Below, piece by piece: positions 38,401 to 47,985 of a stretch of 64,000 bases of DNA. Position 1 is the stretch's first letter. Each line of letters starts with the position of its first letter. The position numbers and the translations under genes were made by a program. The notes under the pieces were generated by a model. That model was not told the DNA's origin. It saw only the letters and a program-made list of their open reading frames with translations, and did no database searches. The DNA is from Pycnococcus provasolii (lineage: Eukaryota; Chlorophyta; Pseudoscourfieldiophyceae; Pseudoscourfieldiales), in the NCBI GenBank assembly GCA_049487715.1, contig CP150569.1, positions 124,001 to 188,000 of the forward strand. The letters run 5' to 3'.

Positions 38401-41400
38401 GACGCGCCTGGGCCATGCCCGTGCGCCCCGCGAGACGGCACTCGCGCGCCGCGGCGGTCAGGTAGATGGGAAGCACGCCCATCACGTCGCCGCACGACGT
38501 GCAAAGCGGATGTTCCCGCAGTACCGCGAGCTGCACATCTCGCAGCACATCTCGTGCAGCGCGCATCACGGTCGCGTGCTGCGGACCGAGGATGCCACGG
38601 CGAGGTGCCGTATCCTCCACGCTGGTGCCCATCTCGTCGTCGCCAAAGAGAGGGTCGTGCGGAGCGATCGCATCCCATCGCGCGAGAAGCCACGCGACAC
38701 GTGGGAGCGGATTCATCTCCGCATCCACGGCGTTGTGCCACGCAGCAGCGTCCATGTTGCGCGGTGCGGCTGGGTTCGCCCAACGGCCGTCCGCCGCCGC
38801 CTCGAGGCACGCCACAGCGGAGAGCCGCATGCTGAGCAAATCGAGCATACCTGCGTTCTCCAGCGCAAGGAAGGGATGATCGCCACCAGCAGTAAATGCT
38901 GATGCCAGTGCACGAGACGCGCAAGCGCGAAACGCAGTCGCATCATCGGACGTGAGGCAGTCAACGCCAGCACTTACGTTGGACACGAACGACGCCTCGC
39001 CACCAGCATTGTCGTCGATCGACGCAGCGACACCCCAGCTGCCCAACTGAGATGCGACGCCGCGCTGCGTCTCCGCCAGAGTTCCGCCAAAGATGCGGTC
39101 ACTCAGCGCCGACACACCCAGCTCGCGCAAAGCGTCGGATAGGTTGGGTGGAAGGGTCTTTGAGGAAGAGCCCGGCGCGGGTGCCAGCGTCGAGACGACG
39201 CTGCTCCATCGTCCCGTGGTTGCGTCGAGCGCCGCGCCAGCATCAGGATCGGCGCCTGCCGCAACCGCATATATTCCATCGCTGACCTTCGTGCTGCGCC
39301 GATACACCGCAAGTAGCATGGCGTCGGTCGTACTCAGGCCACACGCGCGTTTCGGATGCCACGACAATGGGCACGCAGTCGAGAGCATGCTGCCTGATGC
39401 AGGCGATGAGCCGGGCGTCGTCATGTACTCATCCTCCGGTGCCGCAGACGCTGACAAAGAAGCTTCCCAGCGTACCGCACGTTCGCACCAGAACACACAG
39501 CTTGCATCCAGCTTTACCGCGAGACTTGCAGATGCAATGACCTCCGGTGTCACCATGAGATACCAAGGCACGGCCCACGTCTGCGCCGACAGCACATCTT
39601 GGCCATGCCTGCTGAGAGGCTGAATGCGACGGCTGTAAATATGCTGAGCCCTGAAAAAGTCCAGCCAGCGCAGCACATTGATGGTGCATGCCTGTGCGGA
39701 GCGCCTCGCGGCAGCAGAGGCATAGAAATTGCAATCATCACCCTTGCCAAGACTAGCGATGGGTCCTAGCAACTCATCCTTTGCCACATTTGAAAGGAGG
39801 ACACCGTTGAAATGCGTCACCAGGCGAGTCGTCGTGGCCGCGCCGCCATCCGCTTCCCACTCCATTTCCTGCACAGCCGCCACCTCGCCATTTGCCGTCG
39901 GCGTGGCATCGAGCGCCTGGCTGGGCATTCCATCGTCGTCCACTCCATGATAAAAGTTTGTAGGGCCAGCCTGCACCGCGCAGAAGAGCAGGGCGTACGG
40001 TGCTAGCCGCCGTGCCAGATTACCATCGCGCAGCGCAATGGGCCAGAGTGCCTGCAGAGGTGGACACGCCGAATGGTAGCATAGACTTGCACACATCAGG
40101 CGTGAGAAGCGGTGCACGTCGGCACATGCTGCACGCCAGAGGCTGGCGTCGTGAGGTGGTGGAGGTGGCGGTGCGCCAACGGGATCGGCGCCGAGAGACC
40201 GGCGCATCGCGTCGTCGAGCAGGCTACTCCACGACAGGTGGTCTTGGCCCGTCGCGCGGAGAGCTCCTAGACGCGCCGCCAGCACGCGCTTAAGGTGTCT
40301 GGTGCTCTTCACACGACTCCCCACGGGATGCGCGAATATGCTAAGCAGCGCGGCGCACACGCATCCCGTCAGCTGCGCGCCAGCCTCGCCCGCTGCACCG
40401 AACACGCCGCCATCCACGTCCCACCAGGCACGCCCAAGATTGTCGCAGAGGCAGCGCACCGCAACGTCGAGGGCGTCGAATAGGATGCAATCCAACATCA
40501 CGCAGGGGCCCCTTTTCCTGTCCTGCGCAATGTCCTTCATCAGCGGGTGATCTTTCAACAACCTATCTGCGGAATCAGCCATGTATGTGAAGTCGCGCTG
40601 ATTGGCACGAGTTATCATCTGAGATGCTGCCGCCTCCACATTGCCAAGGGCGTCAGCCCATGCACCGCTCGTGGCAGTGCTCAATATCTTCTTCCTCTCC
40701 TCCATGTGCGACTTGCTCTCCTCCTTTCTCTCCGCTTGGCCCTGCATGCGCCAACGCGCACTCTCTAGCGAGAGCACGGCGTCGTAGGGATCGTTCGAGG
40801 GACCAGCGAGAACGAGCAGATGACCGGCAAGCTCGCGAAGCGATTCATCCTGCGTGAGCTCAACGATGGACAGCAAGTCGCGCGCTTCGCGACGCAGTGC
40901 TCCTGCGGAGGCCAGCGTGCCCGCAGCTTCACGAGCTGCGAGTGTATCTTTCGCTAGGGTGACGCCGTGCGCCGTTAAAAAAGTCCCGCCCACCGAGCAG
41001 GTGCGTTGATCGTTGTCAGGCATGACGTTTTCCTTCAACTGCACGGACGGTGCGGCATCGGCACGGTTGAGACCTCGCTCGCGTCGAGCCTGCATCGCGT
41101 CGAAGTGGCGCATGCGGCGCCAGGCAAGCAATCTCACCTGCACATCCCAGCTTGGTGGATTGATGCCAGCTTTTCTCAGCATGTTGAAGGCCACCACCGC
41201 TGACTTAGCGTCTCCACATTGCGACTCATCCACATGCATATTGAGCGTCGGTGTACTCTGTATAGACGCATCGTACGATACTACCATTCTGCACGGCAGC
41301 GGAAAACTCGAGCGTAGAGCGAGCTTGCCTTCATCCTGTTCCGCCGCGACAGGATAGTCTGTTAGCGCGGCGATCAGTTCCTTTAGCACAGGCGTCGCGT

Positions 41401-44400
41401 GCGCTTCCGCGCTAAAGCTGCATGCGCAAACCACGGCGTGGCAAACGTCGCCGAGCGCAAGACGATCGCTCTCATCTATTTCCGAGTGCCTCTTGCGTGT
41501 TGTCGACAGAACGCTCGCCATTGCCGCACAAGCTCGCGGGCGAACCGGCGCACATCGCAGAGCTGTGCGTGCTATACCGTGAAGCAGGATGCGAGCAACA
41601 TCTGGTGGCAGGTATGCAGGATTTGCCTCGCCAATCGCGTCGCCGCCGCTCACCTGGCTGCCAATATTCCCGTCTCTTGGGTTTGTCACTGCATCGATCA
41701 GTGTCTCGAGGCAAGCAAACCGTTCAAGCGTGTGGCATTCACCACGAGCTGCATCGACGTACGCCGTCAGCCTACATGCGACAGCAAAGAGAATCGCAGC
41801 ATCCATAAGAGGAGGTTTCGTGTTCACATCTTCCGGCTTAAATTTGTGCAATGCCCAAACTGAATACGCAATATCCGCCATGGCAAAGCGTGGCCGTCGA
41901 ACGGCACGCTTCAGACTTGCTTTTGAGGGGGCACCTAATTCCGCCGCTAGAGATGAGATGCCGCTAGATCCAGCCCTTGCCAAGTCCGTGCTCGTGCCTG
42001 GATCGGCGAGGAGGAAGAGTTCGTACAAAATGTCACACATGTGCCTCTCCATGTGCGCGTAAATTTGCTCCAGCCTTTCCTCGTTATCTCCTTCCATGAT
42101 CATCAAGCCTATCGGCGTGCGCCGTCCGCTACTATCGAGCGGAAGCCACGTGGATGTCGTAGGTCTCGACGCTTTGCCTTCGCGGATCTTGGAAATGCCC
42201 ATCATATGCAGCAAAAGAGACCTCTCCTGATCGAAGCGAAAATCGTGCGCATTGGAGGGCATCCCCAAAATTGGCAGCTTCGGGACAATGGCACGCCAGT
42301 GAGACGCACGCAGGAATGCCAAGCCTGCCACCTGCGGGCTTGTAGCGCTACCTGGGCTACGAATCGCTTCCAGACATGCGACAATGTCGCGATCGACGGC
42401 ATCTGCACTCTCATTTGAATGTTCGGTAGATTGGTCATCCTGCGACACGCCGTTGGTGTAATTCAAGAGCCGTGTTTCGCGTTGCGTCCAGTACCACGTA
42501 AGCAGTCGCACAGCCCAGCGCCTTTGAAATGCCGCCGCTGGCTCGCCGGGAGCTCCAAATACCTGCTGCAAGCGCAGGATTTCGGCGAAAGGACGTTGCT
42601 GAAGTGCGAAGTGATACGTAAGATCCATCGACCGTGCTTCACTTATTCCATATGCGCCACCAGTAGGCACGCGCTCATGAGCCCATGCAATGGAATCGAA
42701 CGCGACACGTGCTAAAGAGAGAAGCTCGTCCTGACCGTCGGCTGCGGCGAATGCAATCATCGATAGGGCCTCCCGCTCAAGCGAAATAGAGCATGTGGCG
42801 GCGCGAGCTAGGAAGAAAATGCCTGTCGACGTGCGAGACACGGCGGCAGCAGCTTTCGCCTTCGCTTGCAGGGACGCTTGCATTTCCGCCTCCGTGCCCT
42901 GCACCTGAACGTAGCTTCGAATGTCCCCAGGACCACGAATGCCATTGCTAGCACGTCGCGGTTGCGAGCTCTGCTGACTTTCAGATGAAGCATTGCCACG
43001 TCGTTTGCGAGAGCCCATGCGAAGCTTTTTTAGACATTCCGTGAAGAGCTTCTGAGCATCTGCCGCAGCACTCCCGCGCGCCAGGCCCGTCACAAGTTCC
43101 GCGATACGCGACGCATCCTCCGATAAACCGCTCTCATGGTGCCTCATTCTGCTCCCGAGCGAGAGGACTGCGCCTCTGAGACGTTCCGAGGAACCCGCAT
43201 CGTGCCAACGTTCCGCTTGGAACATGATGTGCGCAGCGTACGTAGCCGCGAGCATTCGCAAGTCGTAGCATGTGTCGTCCAGACCTTTCACAATCTTGTC
43301 GAATATCTTGAGAAAACAATTCCGTGAGCTTTCTGCCTCACCATCCGTCTCCACATCAGGCTGCGAGTTGCATGTATCGTGCAGCGTCCCCGCACGCGCA
43401 GCCGCCTCATTTGTCCAAAGACTCTGCGCAGCCACGGTTGCGAGTAGCTCGAGCTGAGGAGCACGCGTCAGGACAGAATTACACTCCACCGGTTCCACGC
43501 ATGCAGTGAGCTCGATCATAGCAAAGAAAGCGAGCGAGAAAGGCTCCGATCGAAAGTCGTCGTGCGACATGCTTGCCATGAAGACACGTGTGCGTGCTCG
43601 CTCTCGCAGTGCACACAGAACGGCACGGAACGATTCGAGCGCGGCGCGCAGTGCCGTACCAAAGCGCCGTTCGCCGACGAGACTAGAGTGTGCGAAGCAC
43701 ACGTACACGCACGCCGCCAGTGCTTTTGGCGCATCTCCGATCGCCGACGCACCGAAGCGTGAAATGGTGGCGAGAAGGCTTCTCGCCATCTGGTAGAGAA
43801 TCTCGTCAAGCACCGATGAATCCATGTGTTTTGGTGCCTTGTCCGCTTCCGAGCCAATCTTGGGAAGTTCGAGGTAGCCTCGCGCAACGGTGCGAAGCTC
43901 ACGCATGGGATCCCATTCGAGAGCTTCACTCATGTCGTCGCGACTCGAAGAGATAATATCGTCGATGCCGTCGCTGCCATCGAAGCCATCGCGAAGCCAA
44001 CCTCCAAAGATGCGCAGCGCGGCAATGCCACAGTCCGCAAATGTGGTGCTGGCACAGATCCGTGCGAATACCACGCACGCACGCCGCGCACGTCGCGCCC
44101 GACCTGCAGCCGCGGCATCGTCCGACGATCGAATATCGTCGAAGGCGTCCTCGTCCGCAATCTCAGCCACATCTCCTCTGCCTCCTCCGCTGCATGCTTG
44201 GCATGCCGTGCGGAATGCGCCTTGCAAGCCACGCGTCAGGTGACTGGCCCAAGATCCAGAAGCCTCCTGGGCGAAGTCGGATGCAAATGCGGAGAGCGAT
44301 GCAACCGCATGACCAGCGTCTGCCATGCCAGCAGCACTGCTGTCCATCCTGGAAAACAAGCTACGTGCACGACACCACATAGCGGATGCGGCAAGAGCAG

Positions 44401-47368
44401 CCTCGCGAAGCTCCTCCACGTCTGCAAATGTGGACGAGGACGTCGCCTTCGCCTTCGCCTTGGCACCGAAGAGCGGATCTTTGCCCGCGGCGAGCGACGC
44501 GACGGGATCAAGACTGTCGAGAGCGTCGCCAAGGCGCTTCGCGAACGCTTCGTGTGCCCGCTTTACCTCGTTCAGCTGCTCGTTCATGGCATCGGCATCT
44601 ACGCCACGCCATCGCCGTGCGATGCCATCTGATACGAAGAGAAGACAAACCTCCATACATGATGTGTACCGCCACAGGCTCGTGGCGAGCGGCATCGCCC
44701 GAGAATCAAGCGCCTCGTCGAGAAGGTCCACGCACGTGCGCGCAGCTTGTGCGAGCAGACCGCTGCGCTCGTGCGGTGAAAGCGCGCACGCGGAAATGGG
44801 TGCATGCCCAAGCCAGCACGTCGTCTTCGAGGAATTGTTAGTCTCCTTCTTCTCCCCGTATGCGGAAGAATGCCAAAAAGCCGTTTCTCCCACACCTGCA
44901 AGAACGTCGCCGGAGCTACGCCCATACTGTCGATGCAGCTCCTCCTCACCCCGAACGAGCGCCGCATCCTGTTCCCACGTGGAGGTGAGCATCGTGGCCA
45001 CGGCGCCATTGGCATGATTACCAACTTGGCGCGATCCTGCCGACTCCGGCTCGATGTCCTCTTCGGCAAGTGGCAGTCCATGGAATGCACCCTCCCACCG
45101 CTCCACCTCCTCCGTGGCTTCTGCCAAGCGTTCGAATCCAGCAAGTCCAACGAGCGCACGGCTCAGCGCACGTTCCACGAGACCACCAATATCACCCGGC
45201 GCGCATGATGCACCTGCCGACATCGTGCGTGCAGTCCACTCCATCGCCTCATGCCGCGTCTTGGCCGAGAGATGCGGCTGAATGGCGAAACAGAGACCGA
45301 CGAAGTGCAGTCTCGCCGCCACAGAGGTTGGCAGAGATCTCCACTGCGATTTTGTGGACGCGACGGTGGCAGTAGCGTTCGTAGACGACACTCGTCGCAA
45401 TTGCGTGCTCATCGTGGGAGCTATGGTTGAATGCCCGGCAATATGGGCTGCTGCCGCGGCTGCCGCTCCCTCGTCCAAAGCCTCCGGCTCATCCACCTCC
45501 GCCTCGTGCGGCATTGCAACTATGACAGTCTCGGGTGGCATCATGCCCACGTCGTGGGCGTCGATCAGGTTGCATGCCACCATGCAAGACAGTGCATCCA
45601 TCGCCTCGCGCACGATGCGCTCCTTGCGCGCGTAGAGTGGCATCGCCTCCACCACGGTGCGATGCACACGAAGCCAGTCGGCATGATGGGAACCAGAAGA
45701 CCACGCCGCCGCTAGGTGCGACGCCCAGCGAAGCATCCACAGCTGCGTTCCCGCTGAGACGCGTGCCTCGACATCTGCGCCAAGCTCGAGCGCCTTGGGC
45801 AGCGAATCAGCGAGCGCGGCAAGTAGAGCCTCACGCCCGCCGTCGTCGAGCATCCGACTGTTCAGCGGATGATTTAGCGTGCAGCACAGTACTGGGACGT
45901 ACACCGCGGGGCTTTCAGCGCAGTGCGCCGCCAGCGCCGCGGCGGAGTTGGCGAATATGGCAGTGGTGGCGACGGTGGCGGAGGGTGAGCATGACGTCGT
46001 GGAGCTCATGCGTGCGCGCTTCTGCGACGGTCCGTCGCCGCCTGCGTCAGCAGCGCCTCCGTTGGGATGGTGGCAGCACCTTACTGCCAAATCGGCGGCA
46101 AGCAGTGTCAAGCCCACCTCTCGGCGTGGCACGACACCCGTGTATCTGCGCGCATCTGCGGCGCCGCCAATCTCACGCATGGGCACGCGAAATGCGTGTG
46201 CGTCGCGCGGCGCAGCATTCTCAGCAATGCGTGCAAGCTCGCGACCAACGCAATCTCTCAGTGAAGCCATCGCCGTGTCGCGGTCATCATCCCCATCCAT
46301 CTGCGTTCTCTGCTGCATCCAAGTGAGGTGCAGATTTGCACGAAAATATCGCGCGATTTCCTCGCGCGTCAGCTCGTTTGTGCTGTGTCGCGTCCACGTG
46401 GACAGCAGCTTAGGTGCGATGGCCGCGTCAATCTGCCTTGCCCAAGACACGTTGATGTCCGGGCCCATGCGAAGCATGAGCTGGTTGAGCGCACCGACGA
46501 GTGCAGCTCCAGCTGGGCCGTCGAGAGGCACGCCATCACACCGCAGCGCGTCGACGAGAAATTCGACGAGAACGATGCCCAGGCTCGGCGAGATGTCGAG
46601 GGGATATCGGCGTAGCATCGACCCGAGCACTTTTGCGCGCTGCGTGAGCGCGCTGGCGGCACCACCCGCCGTTGTGGTGTGCCCTTGCCCCGAGCCCGTC
46701 GCCTGAAGCACGTTGACGTTTTCTGTGAGCATGTCCACGTAGAAGAAGATGAGCTGTGCGAACGGCTGTTGGTCTTCCTGCGCACCCTCGTCGACGCACG
46801 CCTGACAGTACGCGGGCACGTCGAGCAGGCGCGAGAGCAGCGTTCTGTACTCGGCGCTTACGTTCGAGCTTACGTTTTTGACTGAAGTTTCGCCATCTTC
46901 CCTGACCATCTCGAGGATGTGCTTGAAGAGGTCAAGGATGCACGGCGCGAGCATGCGCCTCCCTCCCGTGCGCCAAGCGTCGTCCGCCTTTTGCACGACA
47001 CGGAGCACGGCGTTTGTGAACACCGGCTTGAGTCCCGCCTTGGTTGATTTGGAAGCCTTGTGTTCTTTTTCGACGCATTCGCACGTCGCTCGTAGCAGTG
47101 CAGGCCACGTTGCGAGTTTTCTCTTCTCCTGTTTCGAGGGTGCAACGAATCGCACGACGAGTGACTTTGCGTCGACGTGTCTTGCGAAGGAGACGTTTTC
47201 GATCAGTGCTTCTAAGGACGTGATTGCATGTAGACGTTCACGTGGTTTGATTGAAGTTGACAGAGATTCGAGGAGTGAACGCGCTGACGCGTCGTGTGCG
47301 TGCGCATGCTGCGACACACCACCACCACTAACACCACCACCAGCAGCAGCAGCAGAGTCCACCACCAT
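35402..47368 (-). CDS. ATM: ATM/Tel1 PI3K-like protein kinase, single exon
   Basis: 3,988 aa in one uninterrupted frame; start ATG at 47368 (MVVDSAAAA). A long alpha-solenoid and FAT region precede a PIKK kinase at about residues 3530-3860. Motifs are HDDMRQDA, a DRH loop in GLGDRHQGNILI near 3766 and the metal-binding DLG in VVHIDLGIAFE near 3784. PESVPFRLTRDFVDGLGSSG and VEGTFRRCCVETLRVLRDYS follow the ATM, not ATR or TOR, pattern. A FATC tail ends LALMFGGWVAWS. ATM senses DNA double-strand breaks with MRN and signals arrest and repair. Unusual inserts are a poly-Gly run near residue 3445 (36996-37045) and an Asp/Glu-rich stretch near 3900 between kinase and FATC. The human protein is about 3,056 aa, so this is long. 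Confidence 0.93.
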   Translation of the reverse strand: MVVDSAAAAGGGVSGGGVSQHAHAHDASARSLLESLSTSIKPRERLHAITSLEALIENVSFARHVDAKSLVVRFVAPSKQEKRKLATWPALLRATCECVEKEHKASKSTKAGLKPVFTNAVLRVVQKADDAWRTGGRRMLAPCILDLFKHILEMVREDGETSVKNVSSNVSAEYRTLLSRLLDVPAYCQACVDEGAQEDQQPFAQLIFFYVDMLTENVNVLQATGSGQGHTTTAGGAASALTQRAKVLGSMLRRYPLDISPSLGIVLVEFLVDALRCDGVPLDGPAGAALVGALNQLMLRMGPDINVSWARQIDAAIAPKLLSTWTRHSTNELTREEIARYFRANLHLTWMQQRTQMDGDDDRDTAMASLRDCVGRELARIAENAAPRDAHAFRVPMREIGGAADARRYTGVVPRREVGLTLLAADLAVRCCHHPNGGAADAGGDGPSQKRARMSSTTSCSPSATVATTAIFANSAAALAAHCAESPAVYVPVLCCTLNHPLNSRMLDDGGREALLAALADSLPKALELGADVEARVSAGTQLWMLRWASHLAAAWSSGSHHADWLRVHRTVVEAMPLYARKERIVREAMDALSCMVACNLIDAHDVGMMPPETVIVAMPHEAEVDEPEALDEGAAAAAAAHIAGHSTIAPTMSTQLRRVSSTNATATVASTKSQWRSLPTSVAARLHFVGLCFAIQPHLSAKTRHEAMEWTARTMSAGASCAPGDIGGLVERALSRALVGLAGFERLAEATEEVERWEGAFHGLPLAEEDIEPESAGSRQVGNHANGAVATMLTSTWEQDAALVRGEEELHRQYGRSSGDVLAGVGETAFWHSSAYGEKKETNNSSKTTCWLGHAPISACALSPHERSGLLAQAARTCVDLLDEALDSRAMPLATSLWRYTSCMEVCLLFVSDGIARRWRGVDADAMNEQLNEVKRAHEAFAKRLGDALDSLDPVASLAAGKDPLFGAKAKAKATSSSTFADVEELREAALAASAMWCRARSLFSRMDSSAAGMADAGHAVASLSAFASDFAQEASGSWASHLTRGLQGAFRTACQACSGGGRGDVAEIADEDAFDDIRSSDDAAAAGRARRARRACVVFARICASTTFADCGIAALRIFGGWLRDGFDGSDGIDDIISSSRDDMSEALEWDPMRELRTVARGYLELPKIGSEADKAPKHMDSSVLDEILYQMARSLLATISRFGASAIGDAPKALAACVYVCFAHSSLVGERRFGTALRAALESFRAVLCALRERARTRVFMASMSHDDFRSEPFSLAFFAMIELTACVEPVECNSVLTRAPQLELLATVAAQSLWTNEAAARAGTLHDTCNSQPDVETDGEAESSRNCFLKIFDKIVKGLDDTCYDLRMLAATYAAHIMFQAERWHDAGSSERLRGAVLSLGSRMRHHESGLSEDASRIAELVTGLARGSAAADAQKLFTECLKKLRMGSRKRRGNASSESQQSSQPRRASNGIRGPGDIRSYVQVQGTEAEMQASLQAKAKAAAAVSRTSTGIFFLARAATCSISLEREALSMIAFAAADGQDELLSLARVAFDSIAWAHERVPTGGAYGISEARSMDLTYHFALQQRPFAEILRLQQVFGAPGEPAAAFQRRWAVRLLTWYWTQRETRLLNYTNGVSQDDQSTEHSNESADAVDRDIVACLEAIRSPGSATSPQVAGLAFLRASHWRAIVPKLPILGMPSNAHDFRFDQERSLLLHMMGISKIREGKASRPTTSTWLPLDSSGRRTPIGLMIMEGDNEERLEQIYAHMERHMCDILYELFLLADPGTSTDLARAGSSGISSLAAELGAPSKASLKRAVRRPRFAMADIAYSVWALHKFKPEDVNTKPPLMDAAILFAVACRLTAYVDAARGECHTLERFACLETLIDAVTNPRDGNIGSQVSGGDAIGEANPAYLPPDVARILLHGIARTALRCAPVRPRACAAMASVLSTTRKRHSEIDESDRLALGDVCHAVVCACSFSAEAHATPVLKELIAALTDYPVAAEQDEGKLALRSSFPLPCRMVVSYDASIQSTPTLNMHVDESQCGDAKSAVVAFNMLRKAGINPPSWDVQVRLLAWRRMRHFDAMQARRERGLNRADAAPSVQLKENVMPDNDQRTCSVGGTFLTAHGVTLAKDTLAAREAAGTLASAGALRREARDLLSIVELTQDESLRELAGHLLVLAGPSNDPYDAVLSLESARWRMQGQAERKEESKSHMEERKKILSTATSGAWADALGNVEAAASQMITRANQRDFTYMADSADRLLKDHPLMKDIAQDRKRGPCVMLDCILFDALDVAVRCLCDNLGRAWWDVDGGVFGAAGEAGAQLTGCVCAALLSIFAHPVGSRVKSTRHLKRVLAARLGALRATGQDHLSWSSLLDDAMRRSLGADPVGAPPPPPPHDASLWRAACADVHRFSRLMCASLCYHSACPPLQALWPIALRDGNLARRLAPYALLFCAVQAGPTNFYHGVDDDGMPSQALDATPTANGEVAAVQEMEWEADGGAATTTRLVTHFNGVLLSNVAKDELLGPIASLGKGDDCNFYASAAARRSAQACTINVLRWLDFFRAQHIYSRRIQPLSRHGQDVLSAQTWAVPWYLMVTPEVIASASLAVKLDASCVFWCERAVRWEASLSASAAPEDEYMTTPGSSPASGSMLSTACPLSWHPKRACGLSTTDAMLLAVYRRSTKVSDGIYAVAAGADPDAGAALDATTGRWSSVVSTLAPAPGSSSKTLPPNLSDALRELGVSALSDRIFGGTLAETQRGVASQLGSWGVAASIDDNAGGEASFVSNVSAGVDCLTSDDATAFRACASRALASAFTAGGDHPFLALENAGMLDLLSMRLSAVACLEAAADGRWANPAAPRNMDAAAWHNAVDAEMNPLPRVAWLLARWDAIAPHDPLFGDDEMGTSVEDTAPRRGILGPQHATVMRAARDVLRDVQLAVLREHPLCTSCGDVMGVLPIYLTAAARECRLAGRTGMAQARLKELKRVADAWKTTTSSSKSPASDALAALVSTCDYLLWQREEADVLWDLGRRTMSREAHEYLCRMVGGIEGSMGRMEKNVHPVIRADITRSYASRLKACDQDDNATMIRLFDLAVESAMGEGSQPSQTNGGLHTACAPPLSDFLERFAVSQMALSDRPATSRGSQMLAPPALCHDHQRARVLCQSHFSFAEWSFTEMQSRLDYASGNEGKERERLREKRKKDLEDTKNLYLALREEYQKINKKGGNAEQQQKKHRELKDLASKHGTLTGMIEIDVREAEEARQVVETNRHHAARHYHLSLMEGDWNNVLGAYRLASLWFRFPKDSYVASMAVYGSSTPPSGGGAGATFVAQLSHKWIGLANLIASRLEPVDVGDPETAVFRRSMIDAMAALCIHHPHHALYDLLCVCHGSYGVNGRDTMGDHVSMTDGAYQVKYDRVRAARDCLNLVKESGGGGGGGGGGGGGGGGRRGAGRAGASSSTRVPISSTVDIRRVVSQYESVCEAYIELAAKPVRKQDVQTNDRDKLKVDIPRNISSLKDLDYVPIPTNQIPVSREARYPVTSYRSWKLISRVDIIPGSVNMPKKVELRDNYDATWSQCLKSQTAEHGHDDMRQDAIMIRFFRLANVLLSRDAATRARGLEMLTYRVIPFTPFAGVVEWVNDTVELRQCVNGCHMRHGKEGDYTPEHCRRKMDEVHADHNKVVARYAGKDTVDARNKVSASAAKVRDRFEDVCAHYRPCLHNFFLETQATPAAWSVGVSSFNRSAAASSIVGFFVGLGDRHQGNILIKRATCEVVHIDLGIAFETGKTLAMPESVPFRLTRDFVDGLGSSGVEGTFRRCCVETLRVLRDYSGPLLSTLEVFLYDPQYKWNLSTRQRHGIDRKRKGGGGGGGGGGGRRRTRATGGGVEDDGDDDGGDVEEEEEEEEEEEDGGGGDDHPHADDNSMEDESTDARSALFRVREKLLGVCDDGLVRGAEGQASSLLSEATDVSRLALMFGGWVAWS

Positions 47369-47576
47369 CACGCAAAAGCAGCGAGAGAGACTGCCCAAAC
47401 AAAAGCTGATGGCTGACACGTGAAATCGACGGGGCGGGAGGTCATAAAATACAAACTACAAAGCAGGCCCAAAATCCCAAAAAAAACAGCCTGGTCGGAT
47501 TCCCTTATTTTTCAATGGGTTCAAGTACGGATCCCCATTCTGCGTCTGCTGCCATTCTGACTTTTCTCTCGGGCCC

Positions 47577-47602
47577 CCCGGGCCCCGGGCCCGGGGCCCG
47601 GG
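47577..47602. repeat. 26-bp perfect GC palindrome
   Basis: Blocks CCC-GGG-CCCC-GGG-CCC-GGGG-CCC-GGG form an exact palindrome. A second 26-bp GC palindrome occurs at 62502. Confidence 0.85.
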
Positions 47603-47709
47603 TAAAGAACTCCACAACTCTTAGTAAGCACGAACGTCAAAAACGAGTGACGACGTGAAAATAAACCAAAAGTGTAGAATGAAGTTACAGTGGGGGAAAA
47701 AGGGAAGGG

Positions 47710-47785
47710 CGAGCCTCGTGAGGCTCGAGTCCCAAGGGGACCAACAGGTCGAGGAATTCCTGGACCTAATTGGTCTGCCGACCAA
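47710..47785. repeat. Cluster of short hairpins
   Basis: Four consecutive inverted repeats: cgagcctc-gt-gaggctcg (47710-47727); gtccc-aag-gggac (47729-47741); a nested one with aggtc/gacct around the palindrome aggaattcct (47746-47767); and ttggtc-tgcc-gaccaa (47770-47785). No tRNA fold fits. Confidence 0.7.
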
Positions 47786-47967
47786 ATAAGTCCATGAATT
47801 CAATTATCAACAAAGATATCAACAAAGGTCTTGTCCAAGTATAAAACCAAACCATGTATGGCCCAATCTCAGGACGGTAGAGACACCGTTCAAGAGTGGG
47901 TCCATAAACAAAAAGAAAGAAACCAAGAAAAGAAAAGGAAAGAAAACCCAAAGAAACCAAAGAAAAA

Positions 47968-47985
47968 GGGTTAGGGTTAGGGTTA
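47968..47985 (+). repeat. Short telomere-type repeat (TTAGGG)
   Basis: Three GGGTTA units in the ATM-SURF6 divergent gap, at the edge of a coding-like block. Confidence 0.75.

Noticed and set aside
47705-47790. tRNA gene suggested by a GGCTCGAGTCCC-like T-arm
   Set aside because: No acceptor, D or anticodon arms can be placed around it; the inverted repeats fold as separate hairpins.
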